Positions 46,190 through 54,707 are shown, numbered from the stretch's first letter. The stretch: 64,000 nt of DNA from Streptomyces sp. S3(2020) (GCF_013044505.1 NZ_JABERD010000015.1:1-64000), one strand, 5' to 3'. The notes: generated by a model from the letters alone, not told the origin. Made by a program: numbers and translations.

Positions 46190-47392
46190 TCAGGCTGCGG
46201 CGTAGCGGTTGGCGGGGCGGGCGAGGCCCAGCAGACCGCGTAGGGTGTCGGCCTCGTAGGCGGTGCGGAAGGCTTCGCGGCGCTGGAGTTCGGGGACCAG
46301 GCCCCGGGTGATGGCCGGGAGGTCGTGGCCGAGGACGGCGGGGCGCAGTCGGAAGCCGGTCAGCCCGGCCGACTGCAACTCCTGGAGCAGATCGGCGAGT
46401 TGGGCCGGGGTGCCGGTGAAGATACGGGCGTCGCTCGTGTACTCGCCGCCGTCGAGGGCGTCCAGGCGCTCCTTGCGGGCAACGGCTTCGGCCGGGTCTT
46501 CGTCGAGGAAGACCACCAGGTCGCCGAAGATGTGCAGGGGCTCGTCGGCCCTGCCTGCCGTCTCCTGCTCGGCGCGGATCTCGGCGACGATCGCGCGGGC
46601 GTGGTCGGTGTCCTGGGGGGTGACGTAGCCGATGTCGGCCTGGCGGGCCACCAGCCGGTAGGGGACGGTCTGGTGCGCGAGCGCGCTGACCAGGGGCTGG
46701 CCCTGCGGCGGGCGCGGGGTGATGGAGGGGCCCTTGACGCTGAAGTGCCTGCCCTCGAAATCGATGTAGTGCAGCTTGTCGCGGTCGATGAAGCGGCCGG
46801 TGGCCACGTCCCGGATCTCCGCGTCGTCCTCCCAGCTGTCCCAGAGCCGGCGGACGGCCTCGACGTAGTCGGCGGCCTCGTCGAAGAGGTCGCTGACGAG
46901 TTCCTGTCCGGCCGGGCTCTGGAGTTCGTCCAGGGTCAGCGACGGGACGGTGCGGCGACCGAAGTGGTCGGCCTCGTCCGGGCGGGGCGAGATCTGCACG
47001 CGCAGTCCGGCGCGGCCGGTGCTGACGTAGTCGAGGGTGGCGATCGCCTTGGAGATGTGGAACGGCTCGGTGTGGGTGGCGACGACGGTCGGCACGAGTC
47101 CTATGTGCCGGGTCAGGGGCGCGACGCGGGAGGCGATCAGTACGGCGTCCAGGCGGCCGCGGACCTGGTCGGTGCGGCCGTCCGGGGCGCCGAAGACCGA
47201 GGACTGGAGGCCGAGGCCGTCCTCGAAGGTCACGAAGTCGAGCAGGCCGCGCTCGGCCTCGGCGACCAGGTCGGCCCAGTAGGCGGCGGTGAACACGTCC
47301 CGGGGGCGGGCGACCGGCTCGCGCCAGGAGGCCGGGTGCCAGCCGGTGCCGTCGAGGGCCACGGCGAGGTGCAGGGAGGAAGAAGGGGACAC
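46190..47392 (-). CDS. LLM-class monooxygenase, first gene of the LLM operon
   Basis: This 400-residue flavoprotein begins 'SPSSSLHLAVALDGTGWHP' and contains 'GLLDFVTFEDGLGLQSS', 'VPTVVATHTEPFHISKAIAT' and 'LDYVSTGRAGLRVQISPR'. It groups with NtaA-like enzymes but is shorter. The GTG at 47392 (AGGAAGG 9 nt upstream) is preferred to the GTG or ATG nearer 47440. A cysteine-type leader peptide ends 82 bp before this start, so the four LLM genes are probably under attenuation control. Confidence 0.85.
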   Translation of the reverse strand: MSPSSSLHLAVALDGTGWHPASWREPVARPRDVFTAAYWADLVAEAERGLLDFVTFEDGLGLQSSVFGAPDGRTDQVRGRLDAVLIASRVAPLTRHIGLVPTVVATHTEPFHISKAIATLDYVSTGRAGLRVQISPRPDEADHFGRRTVPSLTLDELQSPAGQELVSDLFDEAADYVEAVRRLWDSWEDDAEIRDVATGRFIDRDKLHYIDFEGRHFSVKGPSITPRPPQGQPLVSALAHQTVPYRLVARQADIGYVTPQDTDHARAIVAEIRAEQETAGRADEPLHIFGDLVVFLDEDPAEAVARKERLDALDGGEYTSDARIFTGTPAQLADLLQELQSAGLTGFRLRPAVLGHDLPAITRGLVPELQRREAFRTAYEADTLRGLLGLARPANRYAAA

Positions 47393-47473
47393 GAGTGGGT
47401 GCCTTCCTGGAGATCCGTACGAGATCACCGGCCCGGGCATGCGGCACTCAGGGCACGGTGGCGGAGAGGGAGG

Positions 47474-47542
47474 TCAGGGGCGACAGAGGGCGCCGGCGAC
47501 ACGCTGGAGGTCGATGTGCAGACGGAGGTAGGGGGTGCACAT
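47474..47542 (-). CDS. Sulfur-type leader peptide before the LLM operon
   Basis: The 22-codon ORF begins MCTPYLRLHIDLQRVAG and ends ALCRP. It has an ATG with GGGAGG 8 nt upstream. The core LHIDLQRVxxALC is the recurring actinobacterial leader motif. It lies between the acetyltransferase gene and the first LLM gene, so the LLM operon may respond separately to cysteine supply. Confidence 0.75.
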   Translation of the reverse strand: MCTPYLRLHIDLQRVAGALCRP

Positions 47543-47583
47543 GTCCCTGCCTCCCGTTCTGGTGGTGCGCGTCTCGTCGGGGG

Positions 47584-48303
47584 TCACAACGCCGTCGCTC
47601 CGGCGTCTGTTCCCGGTGTGCGCACCTGGAGGATGGTGGTCCGGCGGCGCAGGGTGAAGCCGATCGACTCGTACAGCCGGATCGCGGTGGTGTTGTTCGC
47701 GGCGGCGTGCAGGAACGGGGTCTGGCCGCGTTCCCTGATGCCCGCCGCGACCGCCCGCACCAGCCGGGTGCCCAGGCCCCGGCCGCGGTGGGCGGGGTCG
47801 GTGCAGACGGCGCTGATCTCGGTCCAGCCGGGCAGGCGGAGCCGTTCGCCGGCCAGGGCGACGAGCCTGCCGTGGTGCCGGATGCCGAGGTAGGTGCCGA
47901 GGTGGACGGTGCGGGCGAGGAAGGGGCCGGGTCTGGTGCGGGCGACGAGGTCCAGGATGTCGGGCACGTCGTCGGGACCGAGGCGTACGGCTTCCGGGGC
48001 GGGTTCGGCCCGTAGCCGGGTGTCGACGAGCTGGACGCCCTGGCCGCCGCCGACGACGTCCCACCCTTCGGGCACGGTCTCGACTCCCTTGATCTTCGCG
48101 GTGGTTGCCGGGCCGAGCAGGGTGTGCAGGTCTGTCCAGGCGGCCGGGTCCGCCGGGTCGGCGAGCGCGGCGAACGCGTACACGTCCGCCGGATAGCGCG
48201 CCGCCCGGCCGGCCCTTTCGGCGAAGGCCGCGTGCGGTCCGTCCAGGGCGGCCCAGACGGGGTTGTCCAGGAGACGGGTTCCGAGGGCGATCTGGTGGAC
48301 CAC
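47584..48303 (-). CDS. GNAT N-acetyltransferase (candidate S-alkyl-cysteine acetylase)
   Basis: The 239-residue protein has a C-terminal GNAT domain (about 120-225) with the acetyl-CoA loop 'VCTDPAHRGRGLGTRLVRA' and the following 'FLHAAANNTTAIRLYESIGF'. The N-terminal half ('NPVWAALDGPHAAFAE') is typical of a FR47-like subgroup. It lies between the amino-acid importer and the monooxygenases. In Bacillus subtilis an acetyltransferase in an equivalent position (SndA) acetylates S-alkyl-cysteines before oxidation. That role is inferred by analogy of operon content. Start is GTG at 48303. Confidence 0.86.
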   Translation of the reverse strand: MVHQIALGTRLLDNPVWAALDGPHAAFAERAGRAARYPADVYAFAALADPADPAAWTDLHTLLGPATTAKIKGVETVPEGWDVVGGGQGVQLVDTRLRAEPAPEAVRLGPDDVPDILDLVARTRPGPFLARTVHLGTYLGIRHHGRLVALAGERLRLPGWTEISAVCTDPAHRGRGLGTRLVRAVAAGIRERGQTPFLHAAANNTTAIRLYESIGFTLRRRTTILQVRTPGTDAGATAL

Positions 48304-48337
48304 GACGGCCTTTCTCGCAGAGCGTTCTGACGGTTGA

Positions 48338-49360
48338 TCAGGAGTTGGTGAGGGGCAGTCCGGGCGGGTTCACCTCGGACTTGGCGACGGCCTCGCCCGA
48401 GAGGTTCCAGGCCCCCAGCCACTTCGCGTACTGGCCGTTCTCGATCAGGTAGTTGATCGCGGCGGCCAGCGGCTTCGCGAGGCCGCTGTCCTTCTTGGCG
48501 GTCGCGGCGATCAGGCCCTGGAGGGTCTCACCGGCACCGGAGAACTGGCCCGCGACCCGGGTCGCCTGCGGCGTGTTCGCGGTCTGCGTGGTGTGGTACG
48601 AGAGGTTCGGGCTGGGGCCGAAGTAGGCGTCGATCTTGCCGCTGTTCAGCGCCAGGTACAGGCTGTTGGTCTCCTGGAAGTACTTGACGGTGAGCTTCTT
48701 GCCCTCCTTCTCCAGCTTCGCCTTCCACTCCAGGAGGATCTTCTCCTGGTTGGTGCCGTTGCCGACGGAGACGGTCTTGCCGGCGAGGTTCTCGTAGTTG
48801 TTGTCGAAGTTCCAGGTGTTGTCCTTCTTCACCTCGAACGCGAGATCGTCCTTGCGGTAGGAGGCGAACTCGTACTTCTGCTTGCGCTCCTCGGTGTCGG
48901 TGACGTTGGAGAAGGCCACGTCCACCTTGCCGCTGTCGAGGCCGATGAACAGGTTCTCCCACGTCGACCGCTGCACCTGGGGTTCGAGCCCGAGGACGGT
49001 GGAGACCAGGCGGCCGAGGTCGATCTCGGAGCCGGTGAGCGACTTCTGGTCGCTGCCGATGAAGCCGAGCGGCGGGCTGCCGGAGGGCAGGGTGCCGGAT
49101 CCGATGACCAGCTTGCCGCTCTTCTTGATGTCGGCGGGCAGCAGGGCGCTGATGGACTTGACCTCGGCGACCTTCAGCTTGGTCTCGGTGGCCGCGCCGT
49201 TGGACAGCCGGCCCACGGTCACCGTGCCGGCGGCGTCGGAGGTCTTGGTGGCGGCGTCGCTCTCGCCCCCGCAGGCGGCGAGCCCGGTGGCGAGGGTGGC
49301 GACGGCGGTGGCCGCGGTGATGCCCCGTATCAGGCTGCGTCGGGAGAACTGGGTGGGCAT
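48338..49360 (-). CDS. ABC substrate-binding lipoprotein, polar amino acid type
   Basis: This 340-residue protein has a twin-arginine-like signal ('FSRRSLIRG') and a lipobox 'GLAACGG' (Cys near 30). A family 3 amino-acid-binding domain follows ('LGFIGSDQKSLTGSEIDLGR', 'VDVAFSNVTDTEERKQKYEF'). It should be a lipid-anchored binding protein for a polar or sulfur amino acid such as cystine or an S-alkyl-cysteine. It is encoded after its ATPase and permease in the same operon (gap 91 bp). Confidence 0.88.
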   Translation of the reverse strand: MPTQFSRRSLIRGITAATAVATLATGLAACGGESDAATKTSDAAGTVTVGRLSNGAATETKLKVAEVKSISALLPADIKKSGKLVIGSGTLPSGSPPLGFIGSDQKSLTGSEIDLGRLVSTVLGLEPQVQRSTWENLFIGLDSGKVDVAFSNVTDTEERKQKYEFASYRKDDLAFEVKKDNTWNFDNNYENLAGKTVSVGNGTNQEKILLEWKAKLEKEGKKLTVKYFQETNSLYLALNSGKIDAYFGPSPNLSYHTTQTANTPQATRVAGQFSGAGETLQGLIAATAKKDSGLAKPLAAAINYLIENGQYAKWLGAWNLSGEAVAKSEVNPPGLPLTNS

Positions 49361-49451
49361 GGCTGTCCTTGTCGTTCGAGAAGAGTGCTCGGAAGGTGGG
49401 ACTCGGAGAGGTGATGCTCGGAAAGGGGTGGAGCGTGGCGTGGGGGGAAGT

Positions 49452-50237
49452 TCAGAGGACCTTGCTCAGGAAGTCCCGGGTCCGTTCGTGCTGCGGCTTG
49501 TCCAACACCTCGGCGGGCGGGCCCTGTTCGACGATCCGGCCGCCGTCGATGAAGACGACCCGGTCGGCGATCTCCCGGGCGAAGCCGATCTCGTGGGTGA
49601 CGATCACCAGGGTGGTACCGCTCTTCGCGAGGTCCTTGATGACGGCGAGGACCTCGCCGACGAGTTCGGGGTCCAGGGCGGAGGTGGGCTCGTCGAAGAG
49701 GATGACGCCGGGCCGCAGCGCGAGGGCACGGGCGATCGCCACCCGCTGCTGCTGTCCGCCGGACAACTGCCGTGGATAGGCGGCCTCCTTGTCGGCGAGG
49801 CCGACCCGGTCCAGGAGTTCGCGGGCGAGTTCCTGGGCCGCGGTCCGGTCGAGCTGTCCGGTGGCCGCCGGGGCCGCGGCGACGTTCTCCAGCACGGTCA
49901 GGTGCGGGAAGAGGTTGAAGTTCTGGAAGACGAACCCGATCCTGCTGCGCTGGGCGAGGATGGCGCGCTCGCTCAGCTCCTTGAGCCGGTCGCCGTGCCG
50001 ACGTACGCCGATCAGTTCGCCGTTGACGCTGACGTGGCCGATCTCCGGCTTCTCCAGGTGGTTGATGACACGGAGCAGCGTGGACTTGCCGGAGCCGGAC
50101 GGACCGAGGATCGCGGTGACCTCGCCGGGCCGCACGGTCAGGTCGACGCCGTCCAGGACGAGATGGGTCCCGTACCACTTGTGCACGTCATGGACCTCGA
50201 CGGCGGCGGGCACGGCTTTGACGGTCGCGGTGGTCAT
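49452..50237 (-). CDS. ABC ATPase, polar amino acid import type
   Basis: This 261-residue ATPase has Walker A 'GPSGSGKST', Q-loop 'FVFQNFNLFPHLT', signature 'LSGGQQQRVAIARAL', Walker B 'VILFDEPTSALDPE' and switch His in 'VTHEIGFA'. It is of the GlnQ/TcyN class. Its ATG overlaps the permease stop by 4 bp (ATGA). Confidence 0.94.
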   Translation of the reverse strand: MTTATVKAVPAAVEVHDVHKWYGTHLVLDGVDLTVRPGEVTAILGPSGSGKSTLLRVINHLEKPEIGHVSVNGELIGVRRHGDRLKELSERAILAQRSRIGFVFQNFNLFPHLTVLENVAAAPAATGQLDRTAAQELARELLDRVGLADKEAAYPRQLSGGQQQRVAIARALALRPGVILFDEPTSALDPELVGEVLAVIKDLAKSGTTLVIVTHEIGFAREIADRVVFIDGGRIVEQGPPAEVLDKPQHERTRDFLSKVL

Positions 50238-51217
50238 ACGGCGGCCTCCCTGCGGATTCGGGCGCGCAGGTCGGTGAGGGCGGTGCGCAGCTTCTGCAAC
50301 GGGGTCGGCGGCAGGGTGCGGGTGGCGCCCCGGGCGAAGTACCGCTCGACGTAGAACTGGATGACGGAGACGACCGTGGTCAGGATCAGGTACCAGACGG
50401 TGACGACCAGCAGCAGCGGCACGATGTCGCCGGGGTAGGTGGCGCCCATCGTCTGGGCGGCGCCGAACAGGTCGAGCAGCGAGACGTAGAACACCAGCGA
50501 GGTGGCCTTGACCAGGTCGATGAGCTGGTTGACGTAGTTCGGTGTGATGGAGCGCAGGGCCTGCGGGAAGACGACCTTGCGGAACTGGTAGCCCTTCGGC
50601 AGGCCGAGTGCGGCGGCCGCCTCGTGCTGGCCCTGGTCGACGGAGAGGATGCCGCCGCGGACCGCTTCGGCGGCGTACGCCGCCTGGTTCAGGCTGAGTC
50701 CGACGACGGCGACGACGATGTCGGTGGCGAGCCGGGACTCGTCGAAACTGAAGAAGGCCGGCCCGAAGGGGATGCCCACGCTGAGGGTCTGGTACAGGGC
50801 GCTGAAGTTGTAGAGGAAGAGCAGGATGACAATCAGCGGGATGGAGCGGAACGTCCAGATGTAGATCCAGCTGACCGCCCGCAGGACGGGGCTCCTGGAG
50901 AGCCGGGCCAGCGCGAGGAGGACACCGCCGAGCAGCCCCAACACCGCGCTGTAGGCGGTGACTTCGAGAGTGATCAGCAGTCCGTCGAGGATCGTCGGCC
51001 GCAGGAACCAGTAGCCGAACCGGTCCCACTGGTAGAAGGGGTTGGTCACCAGGCCGTGCACGAACTGGGCCGAGAGGACCAGGACGACGGCGGTGGCGAT
51101 CCAGCGGCCGGGCCGCCGCAGCGGCAGAACTCGCTGTGCGGTCAGCTGCTTCGACGGGGTGTCGGCGATCGGCGGTGCCTCCGTGACGGAGACGGCGGCG
51201 CCTGGGGGTTCACTCAT
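50234..51217 (-). CDS. ABC permease, polar amino acid import type
   Basis: The 327-residue membrane protein has a His/Met-family amino-acid permease domain ('LITLEVTAYSAVLGLLGGVL', then 'FRSIPLIVILLFLYNFS' and 'ALGLPKGYQFRKVVFPQALR', the EAA loop). A 45-residue cytoplasmic N-terminal extension precedes the first helix. The ATG at 51217 follows GCCGGAGCCCCTC. A leader peptide upstream suggests sulfur control. Confidence 0.92.
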   Translation of the reverse strand: MSEPPGAAVSVTEAPPIADTPSKQLTAQRVLPLRRPGRWIATAVVLVLSAQFVHGLVTNPFYQWDRFGYWFLRPTILDGLLITLEVTAYSAVLGLLGGVLLALARLSRSPVLRAVSWIYIWTFRSIPLIVILLFLYNFSALYQTLSVGIPFGPAFFSFDESRLATDIVVAVVGLSLNQAAYAAEAVRGGILSVDQGQHEAAAALGLPKGYQFRKVVFPQALRSITPNYVNQLIDLVKATSLVFYVSLLDLFGAAQTMGATYPGDIVPLLLVVTVWYLILTTVVSVIQFYVERYFARGATRTLPPTPLQKLRTALTDLRARIRREAAV

Positions 51218-51392
51218 GAGGGGCTCCGGCGGGATCGGATCCCCCGGACACGGGCGCACAGGACGTGGCTACGAAGACTCCGCTACGGCGGGTCGTGGCA
51301 CACGGGAACGCACGGGAACCGGGAGCTGGGCGGACAACGGCACACCGGACGGGCGGTGTTCGTCGGGAACGCTGGGGCTGCGGAGGGGGACG

Positions 51393-51551
51393 TCAGCCCC
51401 GACAGCGGGCTCGGCCCGGTGCGGTACACAGTGCGCTGTTGACGCGCAGGAGGTCGACGGTCCGGTCGGCGACGAGAAGGTTCGCGTACGGCAGTACGCA
51501 GCCCGAGGCGCGGCGGTTGGCCGTCCTGGCAGCTGCGTACATGTCCGTCAC
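51393..51551 (-). CDS. Sulfur-type leader peptide before the amino acid ABC operon
   Basis: This 52-codon ORF (GTG 51551, or ATG 51542) contains 'ADRTVDLLRVNSALCTAPG', the leader core VDLLRVxSALC. It sits in the 502-bp gap between the ABC permease and the GHR-like gene. A stop follows at 51393, 176 bp before the permease ATG. Apart from this leader and presumed promoter sequence, I see no other gene in the gap. Confidence 0.65.
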   Translation of the reverse strand: MTDMYAAARTANRRASGCVLPYANLLVADRTVDLLRVNSALCTAPGRARCRG

Positions 51552-51719
51552 CGTGTCTTCCGGCCCGTGGGGCCCTCGCGCTTACCGATGTGTGTCGGTC
51601 CGGTCGTCACCTGGGGCACCCCACCGCGGAGCGAGGGTTGCCGGTCAGCTAGCCAGGGCTTGTCGCTGACGCTCATGACCGTTCTGGGGCGTAAGTTAAG
51701 ACATTTGCCCGAACGGATG

Positions 51720-52598
51720 TCAATGCCGGTCCACCACGTGGGCGGTGTGGGCCGCCCAGTCGAGGATCTGTACGGCCGCACCGGCGGCCTCCAGGCCACG
51801 GCAGTGGGCGTGGTGGCGGCGGGCGATGCCGTCGAGGTCGAGGTGCGCGCCGAAGGCGGGGTGGGCCGCCAGTCGACGGGCGTAGGCCCACAGGACGGGA
51901 TGGGCGGCGATCCGCTGCACGGCGGAGGCGTCCAGGTGATGGCGGTGCACGGTGTCGAGTTGGACCAGCGTCACCCACAACTCGACGTCCCCGGCGGTGA
52001 TCTGATTACGGATCAGATACTCGCGTCCGACGAGCCAGCGCTCCAGCGAGCCCAGTGTCTCCAGCAGCGTGCCGAGCGCCTCGGCGCGCGCGTCGGGGTC
52101 GGTGCCCGCCGTGCCGGCCTCCTGTGCGGCCCGCTCGATGCCCTGGGCGCACAGCCGCTCCACGGCCTCGGTCTCCGACTCCGCGCCACACGGGTACAGC
52201 GCGGGACGGTCGCCGCCGAAGCGGCGGGCGAGGTCGCGGGTGATGTCCGGGGCATGGGTGCTGACGATGCGGCCCGACCAGTCGTCGCTGAGCACCGGAC
52301 CGACGGCGGCGCCCGTGTACCGGTGCGCGCTGGCCTCGTAGAGCGGACGCAGCGCGGTGTGACCGCCGTCGGGACAGTCGGGGATCGCGTCGAGGAACGT
52401 CACGGGACAGGCGTCGTCGAGGCCGAGCAGTCCGTGGACGACGGCGATGCGCAGTCCGTCCGGACAGGCGGGTGACAGATGCAGCCGGTAGCGGCGCGGC
52501 ACGGCGTAGTGCCCACTGCGCGCGTCCCGACCGATCCGGCCCCGGAACGCGGCGGTGGACTGCGCGGTCGAGGCAGGAGCGAACGGTGTGACGGACAT
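51720..52598 (-). CDS. Glutathionyl-hydroquinone-reductase-like GST protein
   Basis: The 292-residue protein resembles the ECM4/GS-hydroquinone reductase branch of glutathione S-transferases. It has 'FRGRIGRDARSG', a thioredoxin-fold start with 'LHLSPACPDGLRIAVV' (the CP motif that forms the mixed disulfide), 'LYEASAHRYTGAAVGPVLSD' and a C-terminal helical GST domain ('EYLIRNQITAGDVELWVTLV'). Actinobacteria make mycothiol rather than glutathione, so the thiol partner may differ. A sulfur-type leader peptide lies 119 bp upstream. Its role in this sulfur cluster may be reducing thiol conjugates. Confidence 0.82.
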   Translation of the reverse strand: MSVTPFAPASTAQSTAAFRGRIGRDARSGHYAVPRRYRLHLSPACPDGLRIAVVHGLLGLDDACPVTFLDAIPDCPDGGHTALRPLYEASAHRYTGAAVGPVLSDDWSGRIVSTHAPDITRDLARRFGGDRPALYPCGAESETEAVERLCAQGIERAAQEAGTAGTDPDARAEALGTLLETLGSLERWLVGREYLIRNQITAGDVELWVTLVQLDTVHRHHLDASAVQRIAAHPVLWAYARRLAAHPAFGAHLDLDGIARRHHAHCRGLEAAGAAVQILDWAAHTAHVVDRH

Positions 52599-52716
52599 GG
52601 ATCTCCCCGGGTGTGGGCGCGCGGACGTACACGCGGCGGAAGCGACGTCGGGCCAGGACAGGGGGGTGCGCCGGTGCGCGGCGACAGTGGCGGCAGGGGC
52701 GCGGGGACGGGCGGGC

Positions 52717-52839
52717 TCAGCCGAGCCGGCGGATCGCGCTGCACACGCGCTGGAGGTCGATGTGGCGGCGGGAGGTCAGAAGAGGCGACGGCCGAGAGGT
52801 ACGGCTCACTCGGCCGTCTGCCGACTCAAGGCGCCTCAT
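52717..52839 (-). CDS. Sulfur-type leader peptide before the GHR-like gene
   Basis: The 40-codon ORF (ATG 52839; in-frame GTG 52809 is an alternative) contains 'LTSRRHIDLQRVCSAIRRLG', the standard RRHIDLQRVxSA core. It lies in the 416-bp gap between the GHR-like gene and the divergent TPR gene. The remainder of that gap shows no further gene and should hold two promoters. Confidence 0.75.
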   Translation of the reverse strand: MRRLESADGRVSRTSRPSPLLTSRRHIDLQRVCSAIRRLG

Positions 52840-53014
52840 GTTTCCCTACCTGTTCACTAGGATTCCCATCTGGAGTGTCGATCGGCCGCGCGAGGACGTC
52901 AAGAGGGCGTCCACGGGCCGGTCACCGAGGCCGGGACGGACGTCCGTCTTCTGGGCCGCGGCGACGCTGGCTACTCTGGGAGCGCGGCCGACGATCCAGG
53001 CGGGGGCGGGCTCC

Positions 53015-53818
53015 ATGGCATTGCTGCGCGAGCGCCATCTGAGCGCCTCCACGATCGGCGCCACGGGCAACGCCGCCGCCGCGTTGCGGCTGCTCACCGG
53101 GCTGGAGGCGGACTGCCGCACCCGGCTCGGGGACGACGCCTGGTTCACGCTCGTCGTGCGGCACGCCGTCGCGTACTGGACGGGGGTGTGCGGCCGGGCC
53201 CCGCAGGCCAGGCAGCAGACCCGGCAGCTGCTGGACCTGTACCGGGAGCGGCTGGACGACCTCGACCACCGGGCCGTGCGCCTGCTGCGCGACGACCTCG
53301 CCCGCTGGACCGGAGAGACGGGCGACACCCAGGACGCCGCGCGGCGGTACACCGAACTCCATCGCGACACCGAACGGATCCTGGGCCCGCAGTCCGCGGA
53401 AACCCTCCTGGCCCGCCACAACACGGCCTACTGGACGGCTGCCCAGGGCGCCCGCGCCCGGGCCCTGGCCGACTGCCGCGCCCTCCTCGACGACGAGCAG
53501 CGGGTCAACGGTCCGGCCCATCCGCACACCCTCGCCGTACGCCACAACATCGCGGGCTGGACCGAGGCCGAAGGTGAACCCCGGGAATCCCTGCGCCTGT
53601 TCACCACCCTTCTGGAAGACCGCACCGCCGCCCTCGGCCGGGAACACCCGCACACCCTCCTCAACGCCTTCCACGTGGGCCGGCTGACCCGGCACCACCG
53701 CGACGCGCCGGCCGGGGACGCCCAACTCGCCGGGCTCCTCCCCGTCTTCACCCGCGTTCTCGGCGGGGACCACCCCTGGACACGACGGCTGCACCGAGAG
53801 CTCCAGGACGGACAATGA
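53015..53818 (+). CDS. Tetratricopeptide-repeat protein
   Basis: The 267-residue protein has about five TPR units with repeated 'TLLARHNTAYWTAAQG', 'TLAVRHNIAGWTEAEGE' and 'TLLNAFHVGRLTRHH' elements. These resemble the NB-ARC-linked TPRs of actinobacteria (HPxTLxxRxNxA). Here no NTPase or DNA-binding domain is attached. The start is uncertain: ATG 53015 is tentative, and upstream in-frame codons exist. A DUF1905 gene begins 5 bp after its stop. Confidence 0.75.
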   Translation: MALLRERHLSASTIGATGNAAAALRLLTGLEADCRTRLGDDAWFTLVVRHAVAYWTGVCGRAPQARQQTRQLLDLYRERLDDLDHRAVRLLRDDLARWTGETGDTQDAARRYTELHRDTERILGPQSAETLLARHNTAYWTAAQGARARALADCRALLDDEQRVNGPAHPHTLAVRHNIAGWTEAEGEPRESLRLFTTLLEDRTAALGREHPHTLLNAFHVGRLTRHHRDAPAGDAQLAGLLPVFTRVLGGDHPWTRRLHRELQDGQ

Positions 53819-53822
53819 CCTC

Positions 53823-54110
53823 ATGGAGCTCTCCTTCACCAGCCGTGTCATCGAGTGGCGTGGTCCGGCGCCCTACTACTTCCTCCCCGTGCCGGACGAG
53901 GAGTGCGCGGACATCCGCGAGGTCGCCGCGGCAGCCAGCTACGGCTGGGGCGTGATCCCGGTCCGGGCCCGGATCGGCGAGGTGGACTTCGAGACTTCAC
54001 TGTTCCCCAAGAACGGCGGCTACCTACTGCCGCTCAAAAACGCCGTGCGCACACCGGGGGGCATCGCGGCGGGCGACGACGTGAGCGTGCGGATGACTGT
54101 CGTGCTCTGA
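53823..54110 (+). CDS. DUF1905 domain protein
   Basis: The 95-residue protein has the DUF1905 layout: 'FTSRVIEWRGPAPYYFLPVP' and 'SYGWGVIPVRARIGEVDFET', ending in 'VSVRMTVVL'. The fold is a small beta-barrel of unknown function. It is 5 bp from the TPR gene and probably cotranscribed. Confidence 0.9.
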   Translation: MELSFTSRVIEWRGPAPYYFLPVPDEECADIREVAAAASYGWGVIPVRARIGEVDFETSLFPKNGGYLLPLKNAVRTPGGIAAGDDVSVRMTVVL

Positions 54111-54114
54111 CCGG

Positions 54115-54606
54115 GAGTGGATTCGTCGCAGCCGCCGGCCGCGAACGCGTCGGCACAGGACCTGACCGTCTCCGCGCCCACCGCGGCACTGCCCGCGCCC
54201 TGTTGGACGAGGACGCCGAGGACGCCGTAGTGGTCCAGCAGACAGGCACCCACCTGGGCTGGGGCCTCGGGGCGTCGACACCGGCCACCGCCCGGGCGAA
54301 CAGATCCGGCGAACAGATCCGGCGAACAGATCCGGCGAACCGCCGCCCGCGATCCGGCCGTCGGCGAACCCGCACCCCTCCCCGCCCCGGACGCGCTTCC
54401 TCTCGGAGAGCTGCTCGTCCCGGCCGCCCGGTCCCACCCCGAGGACGAAACGAGTCCGTGTGGAGCGGCGCCGGCAGCACACTGATGGTGAGCCATATCC
54501 GGCTGATCACCGGGGCCGCAGCGGCGAGGGCGATCAGTTCCTCAGCACCGTCGTGCACCAGCCGTCCGGCGGGCCCGGGGGCCGCGATCGCGGCAGGCGT
54601 GCGCAC
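54115..54606 (-). pseudogene. Decayed LLM-class flavin oxidoreductase
   Basis: Three LLM fragments occur in order on the minus strand but in different frames. They are 'AEELIALAAAAPVISRIWL' (about 54540-54460), 'RFVLGVGPGGRDEQLSER' (about 54450-54390), and 'CLLDHYGVLGVLVQQGAG' with 'DAFAAGGCDE' (about 54250-54125), the C-terminal signature of F420/FMN-type LLM proteins. A 13-bp repeat array lies inside. Most of the barrel between the second and third fragments is missing. It cannot encode a functional enzyme. Confidence 0.7.
54301..54339. repeat. Three tandem 13-bp repeats
   Basis: CAGATCCGGCGAA is repeated three times exactly within the LLM pseudogene. A 13-bp unit is not a multiple of three, so slippage here shifts the frame. 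Confidence 0.95.
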
Positions 54607-54707
54607 ACCCCGACCGGCCGGAAGTCACCGGTCGCCTCACCGGCGCGGCGACCCGCCGCGCGCCAGGACTGGACCAATGCCGGGCCACCCTTCATGATGA
54701 CGCTGCC

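Noticed and set aside
52613..53014. Long N-terminal extension of the TPR protein
   Set aside because: The upstream frame crosses the leader-peptide and promoter region of the divergent gene and has no TPR sequence, so a start near 53015 is preferred.
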